Part shown: positions 51,167 to 60,363 of the stretch, piece after piece
Position numbering within the stretch: position 1 is the first letter of the stretch
Layout of the letters: every line of letters begins with the position of its first letter
NCBI GenBank assembly: GCA_943329665.2
Contig: CALQEU020000002.1
Coordinates: forward strand, 62,001-126,000
Reading direction: 5' to 3'
From: JAJTFW01 sp903922455
GTDB taxonomy: Bacteria > Bacteroidota > Bacteroidia > AKYH767-A > OLB10
Length of the DNA: 64,000 nucleotides
Notes under the pieces: model-generated
Told to the model about the DNA's origin: nothing
Database searches by the model: none
What the model saw: the letters and a program-made list of their open reading frames with translations, nothing else
Translations under genes and position numbers: made by a program

Positions 51167-53650
51167 ATGAGTGACAATAAACAGCAGCCGCAGCCATTTT
51201 CGTATCCAAACCAACAACAAGCTATTGGACCTAGTGAGACGCAATCTCAAGTCAATTTAAAATTCCTTTTCAATAAATTCTTTTTGCGCCATTGGTATTT
51301 ATACGTATACACTTTAACGCTAGGAATGATCACCGCCTACTTCTATAATTGGTACTCTACTCCCATCTATTTTTCGAGTTGTACGGTTTTGGTAAAAGAC
51401 GACAAACAAAAATACAATGGCAATGATTTATTTTCTCAGTTAAATAATTTCAATACCGAAGGCGGCATCGAAACGGAGATTGGTATTATTCGATCGAGGG
51501 AGATGATTTACAAAACGCTGGAAGAATTGGGGTACAATAAAAGCTATTTCCTGAAAGGAGAAATAAAGACTTCTGAAATATACAAAGATTCTCCTATTCA
51601 ATTAGTAGAAGACACCATGTATTCTATGGCTCCTTCTACTTCTCTCAATGTAGAAATCCTGGATGCTAAGAAATATAAAATTAGCTACAACCATCCAAGC
51701 GGTCCGCAAATAGGCTATTATCTTTTCGGAAAAAATATAAATACCAAGATTGGACAATTTAAGATTGAAAAGACGGATAAATTTAAGGACGAAGCTTATT
51801 CGCGTGCTGCGTACACAAAACGAAGAATCATCATTCGTTTTAACTCCATTGAAAACTTAACTGTAATATATCAAACTGCTTTAAAAGTTGAAAAAGTAAG
51901 TAAGCTTTCCACCATCTTACAAGCATCCATTCAAGGACCTGTACCAGCTAAAAATGAAGATTTTCTCAACAAACTTTTTGAATTTTACATTGCTAAAGGA
52001 ATCGAGTTCAAAAACGAATATGCCGTAAATACCTTGCAGTTTATTGATGAGCAAGTTGAATTGTTAACACAACAGATTGATGTGAATGAGGCCAGTGTTG
52101 AACAGTTTCGTGTAAAAAAAGGAATCACCGATTTAAGTGTAGAAGCTTCATCCTATTTGGAAAGTGTAAAAAACTTTGATGGAAAAATTTCAGAGTTACA
52201 AGTACAATTATCTTTCCTTGATTATTTACAGCGCTATGTGAGTCAAGGCAAAGAATTGTCGGGAAATATTTCCCCTGGAAGTATTTTAGTAAACGACCCA
52301 TTGCTTACCAATCTCATTTTAAAGATGAATGAGTTGGAGAACAAGAGGAAGTCGCAATTGTCGTTGGCGAAACAAGAAAATCCTTTACTTGTTGGATTAA
52401 ATATTGAAATCCAGAATACGAAAGCGGCACTGATCGAAAACATCAAGAGTTTAAGCAATGGATTGAGATCATCATTGAACGAAGCGATGTCGCAAAAAGG
52501 GCAAGTACAAGGCAAACTTCGATTACTTCCTGGAGCGCAACGTGAATTGCAAACATTAATGAGAGGTTCTAATATCAAAGAAACTCTTTACTCTTATTTA
52601 CTTCAAAAACGTGCGGAAACTGCAATCATCCTTGCTTCTACTACGGCAGATAATCGCGTAGTGGACACTTCACGCACTTTTTTCAAGCCCTTAAAGCCAG
52701 TAAAAAGTTTAAGCTATTCTATTGCCATTGTCTTAGGATTGCTTATTCCAGGAATCTTGATTTACACACGTGATTTACTTAATGACAAAATAATTGATCG
52801 TTACGATTTAGAGCGACAAACCAATATTCCGATGTTAGGAATGATTGGACTGAGTGCCTCAAAAGCAAACTTAGTAGTTACTGAAAAGCCAAACTCACAT
52901 ATCTCCGAAGCTTTCCGATCCATTCGAACGAACTTACAATACTTCAATCAAAACAAAGACCAGAAGATTATCATGGTCACTTCTTCCATCAGTTCTGAAG
53001 GAAAAAGTTTTTGCTCTTTGAATTTAGCGGTGATGTTAGCAATGTCAGGAAGAAGAACCATTTTGGTGGGATGTGATCTTCGAAAACCAAAAATCACAGT
53101 TGGCTTTGATTTCGTAAGTGAAATAGGACTTAGTAATTATCTCATCGGCTTAAACACAGAAAAGGAAGTCATTCAAAACTCTGGATCTATTCCCAATCTT
53201 GATATTATTTTATCGGGTCCAAAGCCACCAAATCCATCCGAGTTAATCATTTCTCCTCGCATGGATGAACTATTCGTTTTTTTAAAAGCGAACTATGACA
53301 ACATCATTTTAGATACACCTCCTGTTGGATTGATAACGGATGCAACGGTATTATCGAAGTACACGGATATAAATATTTACGTAGTTCGCCAAGGTGTAAC
53401 ACGTCGACATCATTTGAGTTTCGTAAATAAATTATATAACGAAGGGAAACTAAAAAATCTCTGTATCATTCTCAACGCCATGAAAGCCAATAACCGTAGT
53501 TATGGTTATGGATATGAATATTCCTATGGTTATGGTTACGGATATGGATATGGCTATGGATATTACGAAGAAGATAATAAAGAAAGCGGTATCAAGGCGA
53601 CTTTCAAATCCATCTTCGGTAAAAAAAGAAAAAAGGGCACTAGCACTTAA
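51167..53650 (+). CDS. Wzc-like polysaccharide co-polymerase/BY-kinase with Gly-Tyr tail
   Basis: The 827-residue protein has an N-terminal Wzz region (helix ~41-60; Wzz motif segments to ~220) and a coiled middle (~290-480). A second membrane helix lies near 524-541 (SYSIAIVLGLLIPGILIYT), followed by the cytoplasmic BY-kinase domain. Walker A is SSISSEGKSF (~606-615), Walker A' ILVGCDLRKPK, Walker B IILDTPPVG. Residues ~777-804 are a Tyr-rich tail of YGYGYGY repeats, the autophosphorylation cluster. It controls chain length and export with Wza. It also overlaps nothing; the flippase follows after 15 bases. Confidence 0.94.
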   Translation: MSDNKQQPQPFSYPNQQQAIGPSETQSQVNLKFLFNKFFLRHWYLYVYTLTLGMITAYFYNWYSTPIYFSSCTVLVKDDKQKYNGNDLFSQLNNFNTEGGIETEIGIIRSREMIYKTLEELGYNKSYFLKGEIKTSEIYKDSPIQLVEDTMYSMAPSTSLNVEILDAKKYKISYNHPSGPQIGYYLFGKNINTKIGQFKIEKTDKFKDEAYSRAAYTKRRIIIRFNSIENLTVIYQTALKVEKVSKLSTILQASIQGPVPAKNEDFLNKLFEFYIAKGIEFKNEYAVNTLQFIDEQVELLTQQIDVNEASVEQFRVKKGITDLSVEASSYLESVKNFDGKISELQVQLSFLDYLQRYVSQGKELSGNISPGSILVNDPLLTNLILKMNELENKRKSQLSLAKQENPLLVGLNIEIQNTKAALIENIKSLSNGLRSSLNEAMSQKGQVQGKLRLLPGAQRELQTLMRGSNIKETLYSYLLQKRAETAIILASTTADNRVVDTSRTFFKPLKPVKSLSYSIAIVLGLLIPGILIYTRDLLNDKIIDRYDLERQTNIPMLGMIGLSASKANLVVTEKPNSHISEAFRSIRTNLQYFNQNKDQKIIMVTSSISSEGKSFCSLNLAVMLAMSGRRTILVGCDLRKPKITVGFDFVSEIGLSNYLIGLNTEKEVIQNSGSIPNLDIILSGPKPPNPSELIISPRMDELFVFLKANYDNIILDTPPVGLITDATVLSKYTDINIYVVRQGVTRRHHLSFVNKLYNEGKLKNLCIILNAMKANNRSYGYGYEYSYGYGYGYGYGYGYYEEDNKESGIKATFKSIFGKKRKKGTST

Positions 53651-53665
53651 ACGACAACGCCGTTA

Positions 53666-55018
53666 ATGGCTAACCTAAGCGATTCATTCAAAAAGTTATT
53701 TAAAAGATTCGATCCGGAATCCAAAAATCTATTAAAAAATAGTAGCTGGGTAACCGTAGCCAACACGCTTGGAGCACTATTCGCATTTGTAAAGATCATT
53801 GCTATCACGCGAATATTAGGGGCTGAGTTATTTGGAACCTATACATTGGCAATCGCTTTTATCATTACAACTCAAGAATTTTTACGTTTAAATATTTCGA
53901 TGGGACTCATTCGTTATGGAGCTATTTATGCAAGTGAAGATCGAAAAGATAAAATTGTAGCTATCATTAAATTCAGTTTGGGACTCAGTACTATTTCTGC
54001 TATACTTTCCATTTTTGTGCTTGGAATTATAACTGTATTCTCCTACTCTACTTTCATCAAAGCACCTGACTTAACTTTCTACATCATCTCCTTTGCCATT
54101 GCAAATAGCTTGAATTTTATTGATGCCATTTCCAAAGCCAGTTTAAAACTATTTTACAAATTCAAGATCAATTCCATCATCCAAATGATAATGGATACCC
54201 TGGAAACAACCATTGTCATTAGTACACTTTACTTTTATGGAGCCAATCTGGAAGCCTTTTTCGCTGCGGTAATTTCCGCACGGATCCTGAACAGTTTAAC
54301 CTGTAATTTGGCTGCATATCGAGAATTAAGTATCGAACTCAAACCTTATTTAAAAAGTCAGGTGAAATTAATACAATATCATAAAAAGGAATTTTTCAAA
54401 TACATCTTTGGAAATTCACTCAGCAGTTCATTAAAAGTTCTCATGAACCAAGGTGATGTATTATTATTGGGTAATTTGGGCAGTACTTCTGCTGTTGGAA
54501 TTTACGCGACCGCCAAAAAGTTAGCCTATTCTGTCTTAACCTTAACTGATCCGCTAGCAAGTTCCATTTTCCCACAACTTTCGCATTTAATTGCCTCCAA
54601 AGATCACCTTAAAATAAAGATCATGATCAAAAAGATAACAGGAATCATGCTCATACCGTCTCTTTTTGTATTCATTATTTGCTTCTTTCTTAAAGCCACA
54701 ATCATTGATTTCCTATTTGGAAAAGAGTTTATTTCGGCGGCAGAGCCGTTTATCATATTACTAATTTGTGCGCTTCAAGGAGCTGTTTTCTTTTGGACAC
54801 TTCCATTAATTCAAAGCATGGGACTCATCAAAAAGAGATTTCTTGTTTATCTTTCCGCCATTATTATTGGTGGGATCACAAGCATACTATTGATTCCAAG
54901 TTGGAATGAATCTGGTGCGGCAATAGGACTCTTAGTTGCAAACTTGTTTATCACATTTCGCTTCCTACAAGCTGGATATTATGAGCTCAACCGCACATCG
55001 ATTTCATCAGCAAAATAG
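53666..55018 (+). CDS. Wzx-like polysaccharide flippase (oligosaccharide MOP family)
   Basis: The 450-residue protein has about 12-14 hydrophobic helices and the MOP/Wzx layout: KNSSWVTVANTLGALFAFVKIIAITRILGAELFGTYTL at the N-terminus, GNSLSSSLKVLMNQGDVLLLGNLGSTSAVGIYATAKKLAY in the middle, and FGKEFISAAEPFIILLICALQ near 350. It should flip lipid-linked repeat units across the inner membrane. No Wzy polymerase is visible in the window; it may lie beyond the right edge. It is 15 bases after the kinase gene. Confidence 0.9.
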   Translation: MANLSDSFKKLFKRFDPESKNLLKNSSWVTVANTLGALFAFVKIIAITRILGAELFGTYTLAIAFIITTQEFLRLNISMGLIRYGAIYASEDRKDKIVAIIKFSLGLSTISAILSIFVLGIITVFSYSTFIKAPDLTFYIISFAIANSLNFIDAISKASLKLFYKFKINSIIQMIMDTLETTIVISTLYFYGANLEAFFAAVISARILNSLTCNLAAYRELSIELKPYLKSQVKLIQYHKKEFFKYIFGNSLSSSLKVLMNQGDVLLLGNLGSTSAVGIYATAKKLAYSVLTLTDPLASSIFPQLSHLIASKDHLKIKIMIKKITGIMLIPSLFVFIICFFLKATIIDFLFGKEFISAAEPFIILLICALQGAVFFWTLPLIQSMGLIKKRFLVYLSAIIIGGITSILLIPSWNESGAAIGLLVANLFITFRFLQAGYYELNRTSISSAK

Positions 55019-55053
55019 TAAGAATTTCGCATACAAAAAAATTATACATTGAC

Positions 55054-55797
55054 ATGAGTATCTTAGAAGCTAGTAGAAAATCAGTCGCATTTAAACATCC
55101 AATTGCGGCACTTTCCTTTTATATGGGAAACAAGAGTGCACTGCATGAAGCTATCATTCTTGATGCGGCAAAATATATTTTTGGCTCTAATACTGATCTT
55201 CGTCCTTGGAAAAATGCTTTGTCAGAAATTACGTCCAAGGCTCTCATTCCACCTAACGAAAATACTTTTGATGTAGTAGTTGGTAATAACTTGAATACAA
55301 CTTTTGGAAAATGGATTTGGTGCTGTGTACGTGTTTTACAACCTGATTCCATGATTGAAACTGGAGTTGCGCATGGTTCTTCATCGTGGATAATTTTAAA
55401 TGCCATGCACAAAAACGGCAAAGGAAAATTGTATTCTATCGATCTACCGAATCATGATACCAACAAAGACTACAACTTTAAGCACACGCAACCTGAAACA
55501 GGATGGATGGTGCCCGACCTATTAAAATCGCAATGGGAATTACATCTTGGCTATGCTCAAGAGCTACTTCCCATGTTATTAAACAGACTTCAAAAAATTG
55601 ATATTTTCTTTCACGATAGTGATCACAGCTATGAGCATATGAAATTTGAGTTTGAAACTTCATCTCCTTTCATTCGCAAAGGAGGGTTGATGCTGAGTGA
55701 TGACGTTCATAAAAACGAAGCTTTTACTGAGTACGTAGCAAATACTAAATACAAAGCATTGCAATTTAACAAAGGAGGGTGTGCTATTGCACAATAA
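55054..55797 (+). CDS. Class I SAM-dependent methyltransferase (Methyltransf_24/CmcI-like)
   Basis: The 247-residue protein has the SAM fold: DSMIETGVAHGSSSWIILNAMHKNGKGKLYSIDLP (motif I ETGVAHGSSS at ~107-116), and FFHDSDHSYEHMKFEFETSSPFIRKGGLMLSDDVH, which resembles the DSDHSYE box of Methyltransf_24 and CmcI-type enzymes. It may O-methylate a sugar of the polymer or a sugar nucleotide; the acceptor is unknown. It starts 36 bases after the flippase stop and ends 3 bases before the glycosyltransferase. Confidence 0.85.
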   Translation: MSILEASRKSVAFKHPIAALSFYMGNKSALHEAIILDAAKYIFGSNTDLRPWKNALSEITSKALIPPNENTFDVVVGNNLNTTFGKWIWCCVRVLQPDSMIETGVAHGSSSWIILNAMHKNGKGKLYSIDLPNHDTNKDYNFKHTQPETGWMVPDLLKSQWELHLGYAQELLPMLLNRLQKIDIFFHDSDHSYEHMKFEFETSSPFIRKGGLMLSDDVHKNEAFTEYVANTKYKALQFNKGGCAIAQ

Positions 55798-55800
55798 ATA

Positions 55801-56985
55801 ATGTCGAATCCTTATATTATTTATTTATCGCCCTATGACATTCTACGACCTCGAACTAATCAATTAAGTGATGTTCGATTTACAGAAGGCTTTTCACAAA
55901 ACCAATGTCACACTCATCTTATAGTGCCCTATGTTGAACGCACCGATAATATTTCGAAGAAAGAAGTTGCAGAGACTTATGGATTAAAGAGTCATTTGAA
56001 TATTCATTATAGTCCCACTCATTTTACAGAAGATGTAAAAGGCGGCTGGCAATTGGCACAAGTTGCTTGGCATGGTATACGAACCACCTTTACTATTTTA
56101 AAACAACGGAAAAATAAAAATCAAACCTACATTATCAGCAGGAGTTCTCATTTACTTCGCCCCTATTTTACGCTGAGAAAAATATTTCCTTCTCGATTTA
56201 AAAATGTTGTACTCATCCATTGGGCTCATGATTTCCATACCAGCAAAAATCATCAACGCATTCATCAATTAGCAGACTATATTATCGCTACCAATAGTTC
56301 AATTCTAAATTCCATTCTAAAAATTTCAAAAAGAAAAAGTTTAGATGGAAGCTTTACATTAAACCCGATAACAGAATCGCAAGCGTTAGAATATTTCACA
56401 AAAGGAGAAGCCAGGAAAGAAGTAAAACTCACTCATATCAAAACGCCTTTAGTGGTTTACACTGGTAAAATAGGAATTAACTATGATAAGGAATTAAAGT
56501 ACATTTTAGAGGCGGCTCAACAACTTCCGCAATACACCTTTCTTTTTACGGGTGGAAAGCCAAAAACAATAGTCTTCTGGGAAGACTATTGCTCTAGTTT
56601 AGGACTAAAAAATATTGTATTCACTGGATACTTATCCGACTATCGAAAAATTAAATACTACCAATATAGTGCTGATGTTCTAATTTCATATTATACAAAA
56701 CAAGGACATGATGTTCGTTACAATTTTCCGAACAAGATATGTGAATACATGTTAACTGGAAATCCGATGGTTAGTCCAAACTATCCTGCTACACAAGACC
56801 TTTTAAATGAAAACAACTGTACCTTTACCTCACCAGAAAATAGTAAAGCATTAGCAAATAGTATAAAGGAAATAATTGAAAATCCTTTACCAGCTCAGCA
56901 GAAAGCACAACAGGCAGCTAAGGATGTAAGAGAAATTACTTTCAAGAAAGTCGCAGCTCGACTATTAAAGCAATTCCCAAAATGA
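55801..56985 (+). CDS. GT4-like glycosyltransferase
   Basis: The 394-residue protein has the GT-B two-domain look: an N-terminal region starting YIIYLSPYDILRPRTNQLSDVRFTEG and a C-terminal Rossmann domain with VVYTGKIGINYDKELKYILEAAQQLPQYTFLFTGG, VFTGYLSDYRKIKYYQYSADVLISYYTK and the acidic site of NFPNKICEYMLTGNPMVS (donor-binding Glu in ICEYM, GT4-like). It probably adds one sugar to the lipid-linked repeat. The stop overlaps the first nucleotidyltransferase-like gene (ATGA). Acceptor and donor are unknown. Confidence 0.85.
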   Translation: MSNPYIIYLSPYDILRPRTNQLSDVRFTEGFSQNQCHTHLIVPYVERTDNISKKEVAETYGLKSHLNIHYSPTHFTEDVKGGWQLAQVAWHGIRTTFTILKQRKNKNQTYIISRSSHLLRPYFTLRKIFPSRFKNVVLIHWAHDFHTSKNHQRIHQLADYIIATNSSILNSILKISKRKSLDGSFTLNPITESQALEYFTKGEARKEVKLTHIKTPLVVYTGKIGINYDKELKYILEAAQQLPQYTFLFTGGKPKTIVFWEDYCSSLGLKNIVFTGYLSDYRKIKYYQYSADVLISYYTKQGHDVRYNFPNKICEYMLTGNPMVSPNYPATQDLLNENNCTFTSPENSKALANSIKEIIENPLPAQQKAQQAAKDVREITFKKVAARLLKQFPK

Positions 56986-57971
56986 ATGCCGAAAGAAATT
57001 TAAAACTATTTTTGGAAAAAGGGTATGTCACTAAACTGGACCGAAAACTTTCACTTTTATTACCTTTCTACTCTTCCCAAATTGCTAAACGAGTTTTTTC
57101 AAAAATTAATACGGCAGCACATTCGCATGCTGGATCTTATTCTCAAGTAACCCCATCTGCCTACAAAGGGGACAATAAAGTTGTCAAACTAATTCAACAA
57201 CAACTTCAGGAATCAACATTAACTTCTATAAAAGCAGCAATTGTTCATGGAAGCATTGGTGATGGAAATGAAATTGGCTATAGTGATTTTGATGGAATTG
57301 TGATTGTCGATGCAAATGAAATAAAAAATGTGAAGCATCTACTTGAGCTACACCAACTCATCAAAAAAACCGAACTACTGTTTTTTGAGCAAGATGCTTT
57401 ACAGCATCATGGATGGGCGATATTTCTCTTAAACGATTTACGAGACTTTAAGGATCATTTATTCCCTCTTGAACTCATTCAAAACGGCAAAACTATTTTT
57501 GCAGCAGATGCATTCACAATAGAAGCTCAGAACACCTCCAAGAAAGACCAATATAAAGCTGTACTCAACAATCTATGTTCCTCCATTGTACATAAAGCCT
57601 CTCATTTATCTACACTTAGAAATCAGTATATTTTCAAGAATTTACTAAGTGAAATCATGCTTTTACCACCTGCATTTTTACAAGCAAAATATAATAAAAC
57701 CATTTCAAAAAAGGAAAGTTTTTCCAAGCTAAAAAATGACTTTCCAACTATTGATATAACGATTTTGAATTGGGCAAGTGATGTTCGTCTAAATTGGGCA
57801 CAAGATTCTTTAAATTTTAAAACACAACTCTTTCACCAATTTAAAAAAGCAGGGCTTCCAATTTCATTCTTAGCTCCCAAAACACCAGAAAATATTTTAG
57901 TTCAGTTGGATGAAAAATGGAAGCTTCAAGTTATTTTACTTTGCAATTCGCTCTTACAAGAATCGAATTAA
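56982..57971 (+). CDS. Nucleotidyltransferase-fold protein, unknown function
   Basis: I do not recognise the family. The 329-residue product contains a canonical nucleotidyltransferase signature: H89-G90-S91 then D102-F-D104 (IVHGSIGDGNEIGYSDFDGIVIV), spaced as in hG[GS]x9-13Dh[DE]h of Polbeta-like enzymes. HHGWAIFLL is a later hydrophobic strand, but I could not fix the third carboxylate. The C-terminal half is helical. Its stop overlaps the opposite-strand sulfotransferase stop in a TTAA. It could transfer a nucleotide or phospho group to a polymer part, or be an antitoxin-style NTase; context favours the former. Confidence 0.7.
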   Translation: MNAERNLKLFLEKGYVTKLDRKLSLLLPFYSSQIAKRVFSKINTAAHSHAGSYSQVTPSAYKGDNKVVKLIQQQLQESTLTSIKAAIVHGSIGDGNEIGYSDFDGIVIVDANEIKNVKHLLELHQLIKKTELLFFEQDALQHHGWAIFLLNDLRDFKDHLFPLELIQNGKTIFAADAFTIEAQNTSKKDQYKAVLNNLCSSIVHKASHLSTLRNQYIFKNLLSEIMLLPPAFLQAKYNKTISKKESFSKLKNDFPTIDITILNWASDVRLNWAQDSLNFKTQLFHQFKKAGLPISFLAPKTPENILVQLDEKWKLQVILLCNSLLQESN

Positions 57972-58780
57972 AGTAACGGATAGTTTAATCTTTCCATTAC
58001 TTTTGCCGCAATATGATTAAAGCTTTCAATTTGCACATTATTTAGGCGGGCGATAGCTTCTTGATTCATATCCTTTATTTCTGCGCTCACCTTATGAATT
58101 TGAAAACTCTTCCTAAAAATAGATTCGTCTATATCATCAATACTTAAAAAACCAGCTACCTTTTTCATGGTTTCCACTGGATTTGCAACCAACTCTTCAT
58201 ACTTTAATTGAAGATGATTTTTTAAGAATAGGATATCATTCAACAAAATTTCGTTAGAGACACTCCATTGCGTAGAAGCCTTTTCAATGCTATGATTTTC
58301 CTTTCGATGAATCCCTTCACTCACCGCATATCCATTACGAAACAATGAAATAAAATAGGCATTCGGAAAATTAGCTTGCAACCATTTTGTTCTAGCGGCA
58401 TTGAGTATTGTTTTCTCAATCAAAATTTTTCTTTTGGGATTATTATAAAAAAAGCCCCATTCTCGTCGGAGTTTATTCGCATCAATAGTTGTAGCTGAGT
58501 TTTCATCCAAATAAAACAAATCCGATTTCAAAGCCCATAAACGTGGCAGATCGTAATTGGCGCCGCGAGGAAGTTGGCTGCTATAAAATTGTCCTTCATT
58601 GGGCATACTGCCAATATGTGGATGGGCGGCAAGCAAATTATGTAGCAAAGTGGTGCCAGAATTATAGCAACCAACGATAAAAACCCATTTCTCAGGATGT
58701 GGTTCAGCTATGAACAAATGACCCATAGACTTCAACTTCAGTTTAGCCCATAGCTTCAGTTTTGTTGAAAACCCATTCAT
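57968..58780 (-). CDS. Sulfotransferase family protein
   Basis: The ~270-residue protein has the 5'-phosphosulfate-binding loop GCYNSGTTLLHNLL at residues 37-50 and the 3'-phosphate-binding motif ISLFRNGYAVSEG (~140-152), as in PAPS-dependent carbohydrate sulfotransferases. It may sulfate the exported polysaccharide. It is on the opposite strand inside the plus-strand polysaccharide cluster, with its own -7 box (TAAATTTG) 5 bases before ATG 58780. Its stop shares TTAA with the upstream convergent gene. No PAPS-synthesis gene is in the window. Confidence 0.85.
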   Translation of the reverse strand: MNGFSTKLKLWAKLKLKSMGHLFIAEPHPEKWVFIVGCYNSGTTLLHNLLAAHPHIGSMPNEGQFYSSQLPRGANYDLPRLWALKSDLFYLDENSATTIDANKLRREWGFFYNNPKRKILIEKTILNAARTKWLQANFPNAYFISLFRNGYAVSEGIHRKENHSIEKASTQWSVSNEILLNDILFLKNHLQLKYEELVANPVETMKKVAGFLSIDDIDESIFRKSFQIHKVSAEIKDMNQEAIARLNNVQIESFNHIAAKVMERLNYPLL

Positions 58781-58785
58781 AGCCA

Positions 58786-58793
58786 CAAATTTA
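58786..58793 (-). promoter_or_regulatory. Promoter -7 box for the sulfotransferase gene
   Basis: TAAATTTG on the minus strand, 5 bases before the ATG at 58780. Confidence 0.6.
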
Positions 58794-58835
58794 CATTAGT
58801 CTAATCAATGTTCTACTCGATATTGCATTAAAAGT

Positions 58836-58843
58836 TACTTTTG
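58836..58843 (+). promoter_or_regulatory. Promoter -7 box for the right half of the polysaccharide cluster
   Basis: TACTTTTG, 11 bases before ATG 58855. It diverges from the sulfotransferase promoter, so the right half of the cluster has a separate transcript. Confidence 0.6.
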
Positions 58844-58854
58844 CTTTAGATTAA

Positions 58855-60363
58855 ATGAGCGAGCATATCCTAATTCTATTGAATGAAAGAAGTCGAACCG
58901 ACTTCCTCGATGATCTCCAACAGCTCATCCATTCCTTTTCCGATCACTCACTTTTACTTTATTTCACACCTTCTTCTCCTGAAATTGAAATGGGAATACC
59001 CTTCCCTTTCCGACAGTTTCCAGGACAATATAGAGGGGATATACCGGTTCTAAATACAGGGATTCCTAGAGATGAATTCAAAATAACACTCCTTTTAAAT
59101 TTGAGCGGGCAGAATATTTTAGATGATCAATTGCGAAATATTCCAGAAATTAAATCTGAATTTTTTAGTCAGTTATACATGCAGTATAGTCCATCTATCA
59201 TTAACGGAATTATTCAGCAAAACAATCAATGTTCATTTGCTGTGACATTAAGAGACAAAAATAACGATCTCTACCAGCTTGTAGAAGGTACATTTAAGTT
59301 GCTGAATTATGATTATAAAAAAGCACTAGAACTTATTTTCCGTGGAAATATTCATTTATTGGCAGATGGGTTGAAACGTTATTTCAAAAATAAAATTGGA
59401 AATATGATTGGTAATGACTCCCCAACGGAGTCTATAAATGCTGCCAAACTACATTTATTAAAGCGTCGATTAAATCAAAATAAATTCAAGCATCGCATCC
59501 AGCAACTGTTTTATTATGACAAATGGAACATAGGAATTATCGATGCTCCCATCGAAGAAGTAGCCTTACAAAAAAATAAAACTTGGGACGTAAAATGGCT
59601 TGAAGAAGCAAAGGAAACTCAATTCAATGCAGATCCATTTGGTTTTGAAATCGATGGAAATCATATCCTTCTTTTTGAAAATTACATCAACAAAAAAGGG
59701 GAAATCAGTTCGAAAATAAATACCGAAGAAATAAAACCTCAATTAGAATTACCTATTCATTTAAGTTATCCTTATACATTTTTTTATAAGGGAAGTTGGT
59801 ATTGTTTGCCCGAACAAAGTGCATCGAATAAATTAGAAATTTTTCAAATTCATCCCACCACTTACCAGCTTGGACGTCCTGTAGAAATCCTTTCTAATTT
59901 CAAAGCAGTGGATCCTAGTTTGATTTTCAAAGATGAGAAATGGTATTTATTCTGTACGGATGCCAGCGACAAAGGTGCGGATGTTCGACTTCATATTTTT
60001 ATTGCGGATATATTAACTGGGCCCTATCGTCCACATCAAAAAAATCCAGTCAAGACCGACATTTCGTCCGCACGTTGCGGAGGTAAAATATTCACACATG
60101 AAGGAATAATTTATCGTCCATCGCAAGATAGCAGTGAAACCTACGGCGGAGAAATTGTTATACAACGTATCGATTTACTCACAGAAGAAAATTTTTCGGA
60201 GACTGAAATCAATCGCATACAACCCGCCCATCTGCAGGGAAAATATAGCAAAGGATGCCATACGCTTTCATCTTTAGGAAAACGTACTTTAGTAGACGGA
60301 AAAAGAGAAATTTTTAGCTTTCGAAACTTTTTCCAAAAATTGCGTAAAAAACAGAATGCCTAA
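58855..60363 (+). CDS. GINT1-like glucosamine inositolphosphorylceramide transferase-type protein with N-terminal formyltransferase-like part
   Basis: The 502-residue protein has an N-terminal ~200 residues that read like a divergent formyltransferase/Rossmann part (SEHILILLNERSRTDFLDDLQQ), with helices up to ~205. The C-terminal ~270 residues follow the glucosamine inositolphosphorylceramide transferase-like pattern of a five-bladed beta-propeller: NADPFGFEIDGNHILLFENY, LSYPYTFFYKGSWYCLPEQS, AVDPSLIFKDEKWYLFCTD and SARCGGKIFTHEGIIYRPSQDSSETYGG. Such proteins sit in polysaccharide clusters. The activity of the bacterial forms is largely untested. It overlaps the next gene by 8 bases. Confidence 0.8.
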   Translation: MSEHILILLNERSRTDFLDDLQQLIHSFSDHSLLLYFTPSSPEIEMGIPFPFRQFPGQYRGDIPVLNTGIPRDEFKITLLLNLSGQNILDDQLRNIPEIKSEFFSQLYMQYSPSIINGIIQQNNQCSFAVTLRDKNNDLYQLVEGTFKLLNYDYKKALELIFRGNIHLLADGLKRYFKNKIGNMIGNDSPTESINAAKLHLLKRRLNQNKFKHRIQQLFYYDKWNIGIIDAPIEEVALQKNKTWDVKWLEEAKETQFNADPFGFEIDGNHILLFENYINKKGEISSKINTEEIKPQLELPIHLSYPYTFFYKGSWYCLPEQSASNKLEIFQIHPTTYQLGRPVEILSNFKAVDPSLIFKDEKWYLFCTDASDKGADVRLHIFIADILTGPYRPHQKNPVKTDISSARCGGKIFTHEGIIYRPSQDSSETYGGEIVIQRIDLLTEENFSETEINRIQPAHLQGKYSKGCHTLSSLGKRTLVDGKREIFSFRNFFQKLRKKQNA

